From Psychroflexus aurantiacus (GTDB lineage: Bacteria > Bacteroidota > Bacteroidia > Flavobacteriales > Flavobacteriaceae), in NCBI RefSeq assembly GCF_010820555.1, contig NZ_JAAIKD010000005.1:248001-312000 (forward strand): 64,000 nucleotides of DNA, read 5' to 3'. The notes under the pieces were generated by a model that searched no databases, was not told the DNA's origin, and worked only from the letters and a program-made list of their open reading frames with translations. The translations under genes and the position numbers were made by a program. Positions 1 to 8,668 of this stretch are shown in pieces. The stretch's first letter is position 1; each line of letters starts with the position of its first letter.

Positions 1-1
1 G

Positions 2-82
2 GCCAAAGACCAATGCGGAATTCCAGAACCTCAGTCCGAAGAACAAAACTCATCCTGTGCCCCAGGATCGGGATGTTGTTGA
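2..82 (+). CDS. C-terminal end of a Cys-rich protein (partial, arsenic cluster)
   Basis: An open frame runs in from the left edge and stops at 80-82. The 26 visible residues are polar and end in SSCAPGSGCC. Cys-rich tails of this kind occur on arsenic-handling proteins such as ArsI/CadI-type glyoxalases and ArsM, and the next two genes are arsenic genes. The family cannot be decided from this fragment. It ends 32 bp before the ACR3 gene and is probably in the same operon. Confidence 0.5.
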   Translation, partial: AKDQCGIPEPQSEEQNSSCAPGSGCC

Positions 83-114
83 TCACTTTTTAATAAAACC
101 GAGAATCAAAATTT

Positions 115-1125
115 ATGGGTAAATTCGAAAGGTACCTGACGCTTTGGGTGGTGTTAGCTATTATTTCAGGGATTGGGATAGGACGATTAGCAGGAGATTC
201 TATAGCATTTCTGAGTGACCTGGAAGTTGCTAAAGTGAATATTCCTGTAGCTATTTTGGTATGGATGATGATCTACCCCATGATGGTTCAGGTCGATTTT
301 TCATCCCTTAAACATGTGACCCGGAACAGCAAAGGCATCGGGCTCACTTTGGTCATCAACTGGCTTGTCAAGCCATTTTCGATGGCCTTTTTTGCCTGGT
401 TATTCTTAGACCAGATCTTCAGTGCTTACCTCAGTCCGGATGATGCCCAGCAGTATATTGCCGGGGCTATTATTTTAGGAGCCGCGCCTTGTACAGCCAT
501 GGTGTTTGTATGGTCTTACCTGACCAAAGGCGATGCCAACTACACCCTTGTACAGGTGTCTTTGAATGACCTCATACTGCTCGTGCTTTTTATTCCGATT
601 GTAAGACTGCTTTTGGGGGTGACCGATATCCAAATCCCGTACAATACCCTTATTTATTCAGTGCTTATTTTTGTGGTGATTCCCCTGGCTGCAGGCTATA
701 TTTCCAACAAATATCTGATTCAAAAACAGGGCTTAGCATGGTTTAAGTCGGTCTTTTTACAAAAATTGAAACCGGTTTCCATGATCGCTTTGATGGTTAC
801 TTTGGTTTTGCTTTTTGCTTTTCAGGGACAAAGCATACTGGATAATCCCTTTGATATTTTATTGATAGCCGTGCCACTGGCTATCCAAACCTACTTCATT
901 TTCTTTATGACCTGGTTTATCGGCCGGTATTTGAAGCTAAAACACAATATTTGTGCCCCTTCAGCTATGATAGGAGCGAGTAACTTTTTTGAACTGGCGG
1001 TCGCTGTGGCCATTTCGCTTTTTGGATTGAATTCTGGAGCATCCCTGGCCACGGTTGTCGGTATTCTTATAGAAGTCCCTATCATGCTGTCTTTAGTCGC
1101 ACTGGCCAATAGATGGAGGTATTAA
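115..1125 (+). CDS. acr3: ACR3-family arsenite efflux permease
   Basis: 336-residue inner-membrane protein with about ten hydrophobic segments, the usual size for bacterial ACR3/BASS-superfamily exporters. The ACR3 hallmark GAAPCTAMVFVWSYL near residue 123 holds the conserved Cys thought to bind As(III), and a second conserved block (PSAMIGASNFFELAVAVA) lies near residue 281. It should export arsenite using the proton motive force. It sits between a Cys-rich protein and an arsenate-reductase-like phosphatase, which fits an ars operon. No ArsR gene is in view; it is presumably upstream of the window. Confidence 0.92.
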   Translation: MGKFERYLTLWVVLAIISGIGIGRLAGDSIAFLSDLEVAKVNIPVAILVWMMIYPMMVQVDFSSLKHVTRNSKGIGLTLVINWLVKPFSMAFFAWLFLDQIFSAYLSPDDAQQYIAGAIILGAAPCTAMVFVWSYLTKGDANYTLVQVSLNDLILLVLFIPIVRLLLGVTDIQIPYNTLIYSVLIFVVIPLAAGYISNKYLIQKQGLAWFKSVFLQKLKPVSMIALMVTLVLLFAFQGQSILDNPFDILLIAVPLAIQTYFIFFMTWFIGRYLKLKHNICAPSAMIGASNFFELAVAVAISLFGLNSGASLATVVGILIEVPIMLSLVALANRWRY

Positions 1126-1159
1126 TCTTTAAATCTAATCCTAACCAAACCCCTGTCAT

Positions 1160-1792
1160 ATGTTTCCTGGAATTGAAAAAAATTGTCGAAAATTTGAAAG
1201 TGAACTGCATTTAATTTCAGCAGAACGAAAAACTATATTGAATTCCGCTGCCAAGGCAATAGATGCTCAAATTGATAAAAACGGTGTTGCCAAACTGATT
1301 TATATCTGTACTCACAATTCCAGAAGGAGTCATTTTGGACAGGTCTGGGCAGCTGTTGCTGCAGAATTTTATGGCATGTCTTCTGAAATCGAGGCTTTTT
1401 CCGGAGGGACGGAAGTGACAGCATTACATCCCAATTCCATCAAAGCTTTAGAGACGATGTGTTTTCAGATTACATCAGATTCGGTTGGAGCTAATCCCAG
1501 GTATAACATTAAATTTGGAAGCGAATTGTCCATAACCTGCTTTTCTAAAGTCTATGAGGATTCTGAAAATCCTAAGCAGGATTTTTTGGCCCTTATCACC
1601 TGTTCGCATGCCGACGAAAATTGTCCGGTGATTCGGGGGGCTAGTGAGAGATTTGCAACGCCTTACGAAGACCCTAAACTCTTTGACAATATCGAGCTTC
1701 AGGATAAAATATACCTGGAACGCGCCATGGAAATAGGGCGTGAAGTGTGCTATATGATGTCACGGTCTGCCTCAAAAAAAGATTATACTTAA
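1160..1792 (+). CDS. LMW protein-tyrosine-phosphatase / ArsC-type arsenate reductase-like
   Basis: 210 residues. The CX5R phosphate-binding loop is visible as CTHNSRRS at about residues 49-56, following the usual hydrophobic strand (LIYI). Thioredoxin-coupled ArsC enzymes derive from this fold, and a further Cys pair near residues 149-155 (TCSHADENC) could serve the disulfide relay. With acr3 just upstream (34 bp), arsenate reduction is the likely role. A phosphatase that does not act on arsenate is the alternative. Its last 21 bp overlap the convergent DUF3667 gene. Confidence 0.75.
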   Translation: MFPGIEKNCRKFESELHLISAERKTILNSAAKAIDAQIDKNGVAKLIYICTHNSRRSHFGQVWAAVAAEFYGMSSEIEAFSGGTEVTALHPNSIKALETMCFQITSDSVGANPRYNIKFGSELSITCFSKVYEDSENPKQDFLALITCSHADENCPVIRGASERFATPYEDPKLFDNIELQDKIYLERAMEIGREVCYMMSRSASKKDYT

Positions 1793-2728
1793 GGTCGCTA
1801 AACTGCTCAGGACCAGTAAGGCACTTATCCAGTATAAATTCATAATCACCAGTTGTTTTAAGATGGTTTTGAACCTTCCCTGCTCATAGAATTTTCTCAT
1901 CGACTTGTACAGGTAGAAAAAATAAATCAGTAACCAAATCCATAAGCTTATAAAGCCAAGGATAAGGTTTAAGAAGAGAAGAATTAAAAAAACCGTTTGC
2001 TGGTTATAATTAAAGATGAGGTGGTGGGTGTAGGGAATTTTCCTTCTTATATAGAGTAAGGTATTGAAAAGCGTAAATAGCGGAATAAAGAAAAAGAGGA
2101 AAAAGGGAAATTTAGGAAGCAGGAAATTGACAAATCCTGTGGGATTTTCAATAAGTCGAGTATACCCCAGCATAAATTCGAACTTCACCTGGTTCATCAG
2201 GGTATCCTCCATTCCTAAGGCGGTTATGGCTTCTGAATAATTGGTTTTTGGATGTTCTTTGATGTATTTTGTAATTTTTGACTCGGGTAAATCTTTCATA
2301 AATTCCAAATCACTGTTTATGGTTTCAGGATTGGCTTCTATCTCTTTGTCAGTTAAGATTTTGATGTCTCTGAGCGCATCGCGATTCATCCAGCTCACCA
2401 TGATAAAGAATACAATGGCTGTACTGATAAAAAACCGAAAGGGATTGACGTATGTTATGCGTTTACCCTGAATGTATTCCCGACTAAGTTTTCCCGGAGA
2501 ACAGACAAGAGCACTCACAGACTTTCTGAAACGCGAGTCATAAGAGACCAGTCCTGCAAAAAACTCGGTGATAAGCGCTTTGAGATTTAAAGCTTTAGTG
2601 GAGTTCTTTTGCCCGCAATAGGAGCAGTAACGTTCGGAAATATCCAGGGAATGTCCGCAGTTTAAGCAGCTTTCGGCCCTGTGCTGAAAGGGTTTTGGTT
2701 GAGTATTAAGCGGCAGTTTAAATTTCAT
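1772..2728 (-). CDS. DUF3667 membrane protein with N-terminal zinc ribbon
   Basis: An N-terminal CxxC...CxxC zinc ribbon (CLNCGH...CSYCGQ) is followed by a soluble stretch and several hydrophobic segments, the architecture of the Bacteroidota DUF3667 family, whose function is unknown. The start chosen is the Met that gives MKFKLPLNT. A start 11 codons upstream (2761) is open but adds residues that do not look native. The 3' end overlaps the convergent phosphatase gene by 21 bp. Confidence 0.8.
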   Translation of the reverse strand: MKFKLPLNTQPKPFQHRAESCLNCGHSLDISERYCSYCGQKNSTKALNLKALITEFFAGLVSYDSRFRKSVSALVCSPGKLSREYIQGKRITYVNPFRFFISTAIVFFIMVSWMNRDALRDIKILTDKEIEANPETINSDLEFMKDLPESKITKYIKEHPKTNYSEAITALGMEDTLMNQVKFEFMLGYTRLIENPTGFVNFLLPKFPFFLFFFIPLFTLFNTLLYIRRKIPYTHHLIFNYNQQTVFLILLFLNLILGFISLWIWLLIYFFYLYKSMRKFYEQGRFKTILKQLVIMNLYWISALLVLSSLATLSIIFF

Positions 2729-2853
2729 TTCTTTTGAAAATAACCAGTACAAATTACACATTTTATTTCAGTTTTCAATTCTATGAAAACAAATATTTTT
2801 AACGCTTTTTAATACAAAAATGCATTATTTAAGATTTTGTTGTAATTTAAATG

Positions 2854-2866
2854 ATAGTATTACTAT
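2854..2866. promoter_or_regulatory. Perfect 13-bp palindrome, candidate TetR operator
   Basis: ATAGTATTACTAT is a perfect palindrome around a central base. It lies 26 bp upstream of the tetR start and abuts TAACTTCG (2867-2874), which is one mismatch from the Bacteroidota -7 consensus TAnnTTTG. Its position over the likely promoter suits an operator through which the adjacent TetR protein represses its own operon. Binding is inferred. Confidence 0.5.
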
Positions 2867-2892
2867 TAACTTCGCGTTTTTAATTTTCAAAT

Positions 2893-3567
2893 ATGCATAA
2901 CTTACTATCTAGTCTCCGGGTAGATATCAATTCCAGCCTTTACCTTAAAGATCCGGAGAGTTCTTCTTTAGGGATCAATATCGTGAAATCCAGTATTGAT
3001 CTTATAGATTTGCATGGTATTGAGGAATTCAACTTTAAGAAGCTAGCCAAAGCAATAGGCTCGACTGAAAGTTCAATTTACAGATATTTTGAAAATAAAC
3101 ACAGGTTGCTTTTATACATTTCCTCGTTGTATTGGGGGATTATGGAGTTTCAGACCGTCGTACAAACCAACAATATGCCTGATGGCATGGAGAGATTGAT
3201 GAAAGCGGTGGAAACTTTATTCAGTACGCCGCAAACCAAATGTACTTCGTTTGAAGTGGAAGGTCAGAAATTGAGGCATATTCTCAATTCTGAATTTGTA
3301 AAAGCTTATCATCACAAACTTGTGGATGAGGAAAACGAAGCCGGATACTTTAGTATTTACAAGCGTTTAGCTTTGCGATTGTCTGAGATGATCGCTGGAG
3401 TAAACGCAAATTACAGGTACAACAATAGTCTGGCATCACTCATCATAGAAGGTTCGTTAAATCAGTATTTCTTGTCAGAACATTTTCATAATTTAACCGA
3501 CTGTCATTCTAAAGATAACTTATATGAATTTTACAAAGATTTATTGACCAAAACCTTAACCTCTTAA
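2893..3567 (+). CDS. TetR-family transcriptional regulator
   Basis: 224 residues with a TetR helix-turn-helix near residues 35-80: FKKLAKAIGSTESSIYRYF followed by ENKHRLLLYI. The C-terminal ligand domain is not assignable. It is the first gene of a TetR-ABC-HlyD-TolC operon, with 3 bp to the next gene, so it is likely a local repressor of the exporter. A palindrome at 2854-2866 is a candidate operator. Confidence 0.88.
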   Translation: MHNLLSSLRVDINSSLYLKDPESSSLGINIVKSSIDLIDLHGIEEFNFKKLAKAIGSTESSIYRYFENKHRLLLYISSLYWGIMEFQTVVQTNNMPDGMERLMKAVETLFSTPQTKCTSFEVEGQKLRHILNSEFVKAYHHKLVDEENEAGYFSIYKRLALRLSEMIAGVNANYRYNNSLASLIIEGSLNQYFLSEHFHNLTDCHSKDNLYEFYKDLLTKTLTS

Positions 3568-3570
3568 TTT

Positions 3571-5232
3571 ATGGCAACTGATACTAAAACCCCCTGGATA
3601 AGGTTAGGCCGCTTGTTGAGTCTGGAGCGAAAGTCCGTTTTTAAAATTCTCTTTTATGCGGTTTTTGCCGGTCTTGTAGAGCTTGGTCTCCCTTTGGGTA
3701 TCCAGGCCATTGTGAATATAATTGTAGGCGGTAGCTTCAATGCCTCCGTGATTTTACTCACCGGTGTAGTGCTTTTCAGTGTTGCATTTGGTGGCGTTTT
3801 AAGGTATATGCAGCTTAGGATTGGTGAAGATTTACAACAGCGTATTTTTGCCCGATCTTCCTTTGAGCTCATTTACCGGTTTCCAAAAATGAAGTATTCT
3901 GCCTTGCAGAACGAATACCCGCCAGAATTAGCCAACAGGTTTTTTGATGTAATGACGATTCAAAAGACATTGCCAAAGCTGCTTATCGAATTTTCCAGTG
4001 CTTTTATTCAGATAGGGTTTGGTCTTATCCTGCTGTCTTTATACCATCCGTTTTTTGTCTTTTTTGGATTTTTATTGATCGCCTTATTTTATGTCATATT
4101 CAAGCTTTCCTTAAGAGAAGGGGTAAAGGAATCTTTACATGAATCCAACTATAAGTATAAAACGGCGCACTGGATTCAGGAAGTTGCCAGAAGTATTGAG
4201 GGCTTTAAGGTGTCGGAAAGTTTTTCGTATGCTTCTCAGCGCAATGATGAGACTAGTTTGAAATATCTGAACGCCCGAGAAAAACACTTCCGGGTGCTGA
4301 GGTTTCAGTTTTTCAAAATGATTGCCTTTAAGGTCATTGTGGCCGCGGCATTATTGATCGTTGGTGGACTGCTGGTGATAAACGAGCAGATGAACATCGG
4401 ACAATTTGTGGCTGCTGAAATTATTATCGTTTTAATGATCAACTCTGTTGAAAAACTGATTAAGGGCTTGGAAGATCTTTATGTGCTTATTGCCGGTTTG
4501 GAGAAACTAGGTAGAGTCACCGACATTCCTATTGAAATTCAGGGAGGTAATAAACCTTTAAATAGAGAGCAGGATTTTATTTTTGAATACAAGAATATCA
4601 ATTTGAGTTTGGGAAATGAAAAGGTTCTCAAAAATATAAATGCTACAATTTATCCAAACGACTCCATACTGGTTCAGGGAACACCAGGCTCCGGTAAATC
4701 GACTTTGCTTAGGGTTTTAGCGGGTCTAATCGATAATATTGAAGGTAATATTCTAGTCAATGATTTCAACCTGAAGAATATTGACCTGACTTATTTCAGA
4801 GATTTTGCGGGTCATTATTTCCCCAACAACCAGACTTTTGAAGGTACAATACTCGAAAATATAACCTTGAACAACCCGGATATATCTATGGATTATGTTC
4901 AGTTCTTAATCAAGAAACTGGAATTGAGTGAGTTTGTGAAATCACAGGATAAAGGTTTAGAAACAATAATTTATACCGAAGGCAGGCATTTGCCCTATAC
5001 CATCAACAAAAAAATCATGATTGCAAGAGCCATTGCTTCCAAACCTAAATTACTCGTGTTGAAGGATCCTACGCAGGATCTGATGGAAGATGAATCCAAA
5101 AAAATAATTGATTTCCTCTCCGGACCCGACAGAACCTGGGCTTTGGTAGTGGTGAGTACCAATCAACTTTGGAAAGATAAGTGTAACCGTTTTTTCTACA
5201 TGGATAATGGTGAAATGACAATAAACGAATAA
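3571..5232 (+). CDS. ABC transporter, TM-NBD fusion with degenerate ATPase
   Basis: 553 residues: an N-terminal ABC type 1 membrane domain (about residues 20-310), then a nucleotide-binding domain. Walker A is intact (GTPGSGKST, about residue 370). Other ATPase motifs are not: the LSGGQ signature reads LPYTI (about 474), Walker B/DEPT reads LVLKDPTQDL (about 497) with no catalytic Glu in place, the Q-loop reads HYFPNNQ, and the H-loop reads STNQ without His. No peptidase C39 domain is present. With the HlyD and TolC genes that follow, it would form an export complex across both membranes. Confidence 0.82.
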   Translation: MATDTKTPWIRLGRLLSLERKSVFKILFYAVFAGLVELGLPLGIQAIVNIIVGGSFNASVILLTGVVLFSVAFGGVLRYMQLRIGEDLQQRIFARSSFELIYRFPKMKYSALQNEYPPELANRFFDVMTIQKTLPKLLIEFSSAFIQIGFGLILLSLYHPFFVFFGFLLIALFYVIFKLSLREGVKESLHESNYKYKTAHWIQEVARSIEGFKVSESFSYASQRNDETSLKYLNAREKHFRVLRFQFFKMIAFKVIVAAALLIVGGLLVINEQMNIGQFVAAEIIIVLMINSVEKLIKGLEDLYVLIAGLEKLGRVTDIPIEIQGGNKPLNREQDFIFEYKNINLSLGNEKVLKNINATIYPNDSILVQGTPGSGKSTLLRVLAGLIDNIEGNILVNDFNLKNIDLTYFRDFAGHYFPNNQTFEGTILENITLNNPDISMDYVQFLIKKLELSEFVKSQDKGLETIIYTEGRHLPYTINKKIMIARAIASKPKLLVLKDPTQDLMEDESKKIIDFLSGPDRTWALVVVSTNQLWKDKCNRFFYMDNGEMTINE

Positions 5233-5233
5233 G

Positions 5234-6604
5234 ATGCTGGATATATCAAAACTCAAACTGAATGAAAAGGTTGATTTATCTAAGTATAAATCAATGCAAT
5301 ACACCTTTCAAAAAGATCGTTTTCTGACTTTTAATAAAATCATGACTATCTTTGGAATCGTACTGTTAGCGATTATGTTTCTGCCATGGACGCAGATTGT
5401 TCAGGGGAAAGGCTATGTCACGGCCTTAGACCCTAGTCAGAGAGCTCAGTCCATAGAGTCTGCCATTGCGGGTAGAATAGAGAAATGGTACGTAAAGGAA
5501 GGCCAGATCGTTGAAAAGGGAGATACCATCTTACACATTTCAGAAATTAAAGATAAATTCTTTGACCCCTTGCTCTTGGAGAGGGCTCAATCTCAAATTG
5601 CAGCCAAGAACTTTTCTTTAGAGTCTTATGTGGAGAAAGTAAAATCTTTAAATTATCAGATAGAAGCACTCAAGGAAGAACGAAAATTGAAACTCGAGCA
5701 GGCGCTCAATAAATTAATTCAGGCGAATCTGAAAATAGAAAGCGACAGTATTGATTTAGAAGCTGCACAAACCCAGGTTATAATTGCTGAACGTCAATTT
5801 GAACGGACCGAAAGTCTAGAAGAGGAAGGTTTATTAGCTAAAACAGATCTGGAAGCCAAAAAATTACAGCTTCAAAATAGTTTAGCTAAAGTGATTTCTC
5901 AGAAAAATAAACTGCTTTCCAGTAGAAACGAACTTATAAATGCTCAGATTGAAATTTCGAGTATAAAAGCCAACTACCAGGAAAAAATTTCTAAAGCGGA
6001 AAGCGATAAGTTTACGGCACTTTCTGGTCAATTCGATACAGAAGCTCAGCGTACCAAGCTTGAGACAGATTTTTCCAATTTCAACGTTCGTTCCGGAATG
6101 CGGTTTATCACTGCGCCGCAGGGAGGCTTTGTTAACAAAGCCCTTCAAAGTGGAATTGGAGAAACCTTCAAAGAAGGCACTCAAATCGTCAGCATTATGC
6201 CTACAGATTTTGATCTGGCAGTGGAAACCTATGTAGACCCTATAGATTTACCCTTATTACATCCCGGTGAACCTATCCGTCTTATTTTTGACGGTTGGCC
6301 TGCCATCTTTTTCTCGGGCTGGCCCAATTTATCTTATGGTACCTATGGCGGTGAAATTGTTGCCGTATCCAGAACGATGGATCCCCAAATTGGAAAATTT
6401 AGAGTCCTTATCAAAGAGGATCCGGAAGAACAGCCCTGGCCGGATGTAATACGGGCAGGCTCCGGAGCAAGAACCATGGCTTTGCTTGAGGATGTGCCTG
6501 TGTGGTATGAAATCTGGAGACAGATCAACGGGTTTCCGCCGGACTATTATAAACCTCAGGATTCAAATATAAGTAATAATAAAAATCAAAATACTGGAGA
6601 ATGA
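5234..6604 (+). CDS. HlyD-family periplasmic adaptor (membrane fusion protein)
   Basis: 456 residues. One membrane segment (about residues 35-55) follows a cytoplasmic N-terminus. Then come a half-lipoyl motif region (IAGRIEKWYVKEGQIVEKGDTIL), a long Glu/Lys/Gln-rich coiled-coil hairpin (about 115-275) and a second lipoyl/beta-barrel part containing TAPQGGFV. The gene starts 1 bp after the ABC gene and overlaps tolC by 4 bp (ATGA), so the three are translationally coupled. It links the inner-membrane transporter to TolC. Confidence 0.88.
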   Translation: MLDISKLKLNEKVDLSKYKSMQYTFQKDRFLTFNKIMTIFGIVLLAIMFLPWTQIVQGKGYVTALDPSQRAQSIESAIAGRIEKWYVKEGQIVEKGDTILHISEIKDKFFDPLLLERAQSQIAAKNFSLESYVEKVKSLNYQIEALKEERKLKLEQALNKLIQANLKIESDSIDLEAAQTQVIIAERQFERTESLEEEGLLAKTDLEAKKLQLQNSLAKVISQKNKLLSSRNELINAQIEISSIKANYQEKISKAESDKFTALSGQFDTEAQRTKLETDFSNFNVRSGMRFITAPQGGFVNKALQSGIGETFKEGTQIVSIMPTDFDLAVETYVDPIDLPLLHPGEPIRLIFDGWPAIFFSGWPNLSYGTYGGEIVAVSRTMDPQIGKFRVLIKEDPEEQPWPDVIRAGSGARTMALLEDVPVWYEIWRQINGFPPDYYKPQDSNISNNKNQNTGE

Positions 6605-8022
6605 ATCGCTTCAATTTAGTAGTGTTAAGTTTTATTTCTAGTATTTCCATGTTTTCTCAGGTCATTCCAGAGAATAATGTGGAAAACAATGTTCTTAGTC
6701 TCAATGAGTTCCTGGCATATGTGAAAGAATATCATCCTGTGGCACAACTTGCCAATTTTGAAATCTCATCTGCTCAGGCCGAACTGCTAAAATCACGTGG
6801 CGCTTTCGATCCTCAGGTGATGGTAGATTGGACCAATAAAGAGTTCAAGGGAACCGAATACTACGATGTTCTCAACTCTACCTTTAAAATACCAACCTGG
6901 TATGGTATTGAAGTGAAAGCGGGGTTTGAGCAAAATCAGGGACAGTTTCTCAACGCCGAGAACACTGTACCGGATGATGGCTTATATACGGCCGGAGTTT
7001 CTGTTCCTCTAGGTCAGGGGTTGTTTATCAATCAAAGAATGGCCGACCTGCGACAGGCCAAAATCATGCAGGATTTGAGTCAGGCGCAGCGTGATATTCG
7101 TCTCAACCAGTTGTTATCCAATGCTGTCCTGGCCTATTTAGACTGGTATTTGGCTAATCGTGAAGTGAAGCTGTTTGATGATTTTGTAGAACGTGCAGAG
7201 GTTAGATTTGAAGGCATCAAAAAAAGTGCCTTAGCGGGAAACATTCCTACTATCGATACGCTGGAAGCCGGGATTATTGTTCAAAACAGGAAATTGAGCC
7301 TGGAACAAGCCGGTTTAAAATTGATTAAAAGCCGGCTGCAGCTCTCCAATTTTCTTTGGTTTGAAGATAATATCCCCCTGGAACTGGACCCCTTCGTCCT
7401 GCCCGAAGAGCTAAGCCAGGGATCCCTGGACCCCGTTTTAGGGACCAATTTTCTTCAGCTTGAAAATTTTGTACTGGAAGACCATCCAAAGATCAAAGCT
7501 TTAGATTATAAAATCGACAGACTAGAAGTAGACCGGCGGCTTAAAGCCGAGATGCTGAAGCCGCAGCTGGATTTGGAGTATAACTTCATCAATGAACGCG
7601 TCGGGCAATTTGAAAACTTCAACACCAACGATTACAAGGCGGGTCTTTTCTTTAAACTTCCGCTGTTTCTGAGAAAAGAGCGTGGAAATTTAAAACTGGC
7701 TAAAATCAAGGTCAATGAAGCCCAGCTGGATTTGGATTACGAGTCTCTTCAGCTTCAGAATAAAATACAGGCCTCCCGAAATGAAATCCTGTCCTATAAC
7801 CGACAGCTCAGCACCTTTCAGTCTATTGTAACCGATTATGCCAGCCTGCTGAGGGCCGAGGAAAGAAAATTCAGCTTTGGCGAGAGCTCTGTTTTCCTGA
7901 TCAACTCGAGGGAAGTAAGTTTAATAGACTCCAGGCTGAAAGAGATCAAAGTTTTCGAAAAACTCCTCAAATCCAAAGTTGAGCTTTTCAATGTACTGGT
8001 GAACGAGGCGAGTATAGACTGA
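6601..8022 (+). CDS. TolC-family outer-membrane efflux protein
   Basis: 473 residues with a signal peptide (about the first 20 residues, ending near MFSQ) and two long alpha-helical repeats rich in Gln, Glu and Leu, typical of the TolC tunnel. Features include the early Bacteroidota motif GAFDPQVMVDW and RREVxL-like helices. It ends the TetR-ABC-HlyD-TolC operon, converging on ribE with only 1 bp between stop codons. Confidence 0.88.
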   Translation: MNRFNLVVLSFISSISMFSQVIPENNVENNVLSLNEFLAYVKEYHPVAQLANFEISSAQAELLKSRGAFDPQVMVDWTNKEFKGTEYYDVLNSTFKIPTWYGIEVKAGFEQNQGQFLNAENTVPDDGLYTAGVSVPLGQGLFINQRMADLRQAKIMQDLSQAQRDIRLNQLLSNAVLAYLDWYLANREVKLFDDFVERAEVRFEGIKKSALAGNIPTIDTLEAGIIVQNRKLSLEQAGLKLIKSRLQLSNFLWFEDNIPLELDPFVLPEELSQGSLDPVLGTNFLQLENFVLEDHPKIKALDYKIDRLEVDRRLKAEMLKPQLDLEYNFINERVGQFENFNTNDYKAGLFFKLPLFLRKERGNLKLAKIKVNEAQLDLDYESLQLQNKIQASRNEILSYNRQLSTFQSIVTDYASLLRAEERKFSFGESSVFLINSREVSLIDSRLKEIKVFEKLLKSKVELFNVLVNEASID

Positions 8023-8023
8023 T

Positions 8024-8617
8024 TTACAGGGATTTCAGTTCCATCAAACGCTTGACGTATTTGCCGATTACATCAAATTCCAGATTCACAACATCCCCTT
8101 TTTTTAAAGTTTTGAAGGTGGTGTTTTCGTAGGTGTAGGGGATGATAGCAACGCTAAACTCATTCAATTTTGAATTGACTACCGTAAGACTCACGCCATT
8201 GATTGTAATAGAACCTTTTTCTATAGTGACATTCATGTGTTTTGGGTCGTAAGAAAACGTAAATTCCCAGCTTCCGTCTTTGGTTTCTGCACGCTCACAG
8301 GTCGCGACCTGATCTACATGGCCCTGCACGATATGCCCGTCCAGATGGGCATTCATCCTCATCCCGCGTTCCAGGTTGACGAGGTCGCCTTCTTTGAGAT
8401 GTTTCAGGTTGGTTTTGTTTAGGGTTTCATCTATGGCGGTTACCTTGTAGACATCACCCGAAATGTCAACTACAGTAAGGCAAACTCCATTGTGGGCCAC
8501 GCTTTGGTCAATCTTTAACGCGTTGGCGAGATTGGCCTGAATGCTATAATGTATATTTCCTCCGGATCTCTCAATTTTAGAGATGCTTGCCACTTCTTCA
8601 ATAATTCCTGTAAACAT
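8024..8617 (-). CDS. ribE: Riboflavin synthase, alpha chain
   Basis: 197 residues with the duplicated lumazine-binding barrel: MFTGIIEEVA at the N-terminus, NGVCLTVV in the first half and NGVSLTVV in the second, plus the linking GHIVQGHVDQ. It converts two 6,7-dimethyl-8-ribityllumazine molecules to riboflavin. Length matches the family. It is divergent from pdxA across 51 bp, and no FMN riboswitch is visible in that gap. Confidence 0.95.
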   Translation of the reverse strand: MFTGIIEEVASISKIERSGGNIHYSIQANLANALKIDQSVAHNGVCLTVVDISGDVYKVTAIDETLNKTNLKHLKEGDLVNLERGMRMNAHLDGHIVQGHVDQVATCERAETKDGSWEFTFSYDPKHMNVTIEKGSITINGVSLTVVNSKLNEFSVAIIPYTYENTTFKTLKKGDVVNLEFDVIGKYVKRLMELKSL

Positions 8618-8635
8618 AATTGTAGATTATTTCGT

Positions 8636-8643
8636 TACCTTTG
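8636..8643 (+). promoter_or_regulatory. -7 box of the pdxA promoter
   Basis: TACCTTTG matches the Bacteroidota -7 consensus TAnnTTTG and lies 25 bp upstream of the pdxA start in the short ribE/pdxA divergent gap. A clear -33 TTTG is not visible at the normal distance. Confidence 0.45.
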
Positions 8644-8668
8644 GTTGATACAAAAATAGACGAATTTT

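Noticed and set aside
8618-8668. FMN riboswitch upstream of ribE
   Set aside because: The divergent gap is only 51 bp, too short for the aptamer.
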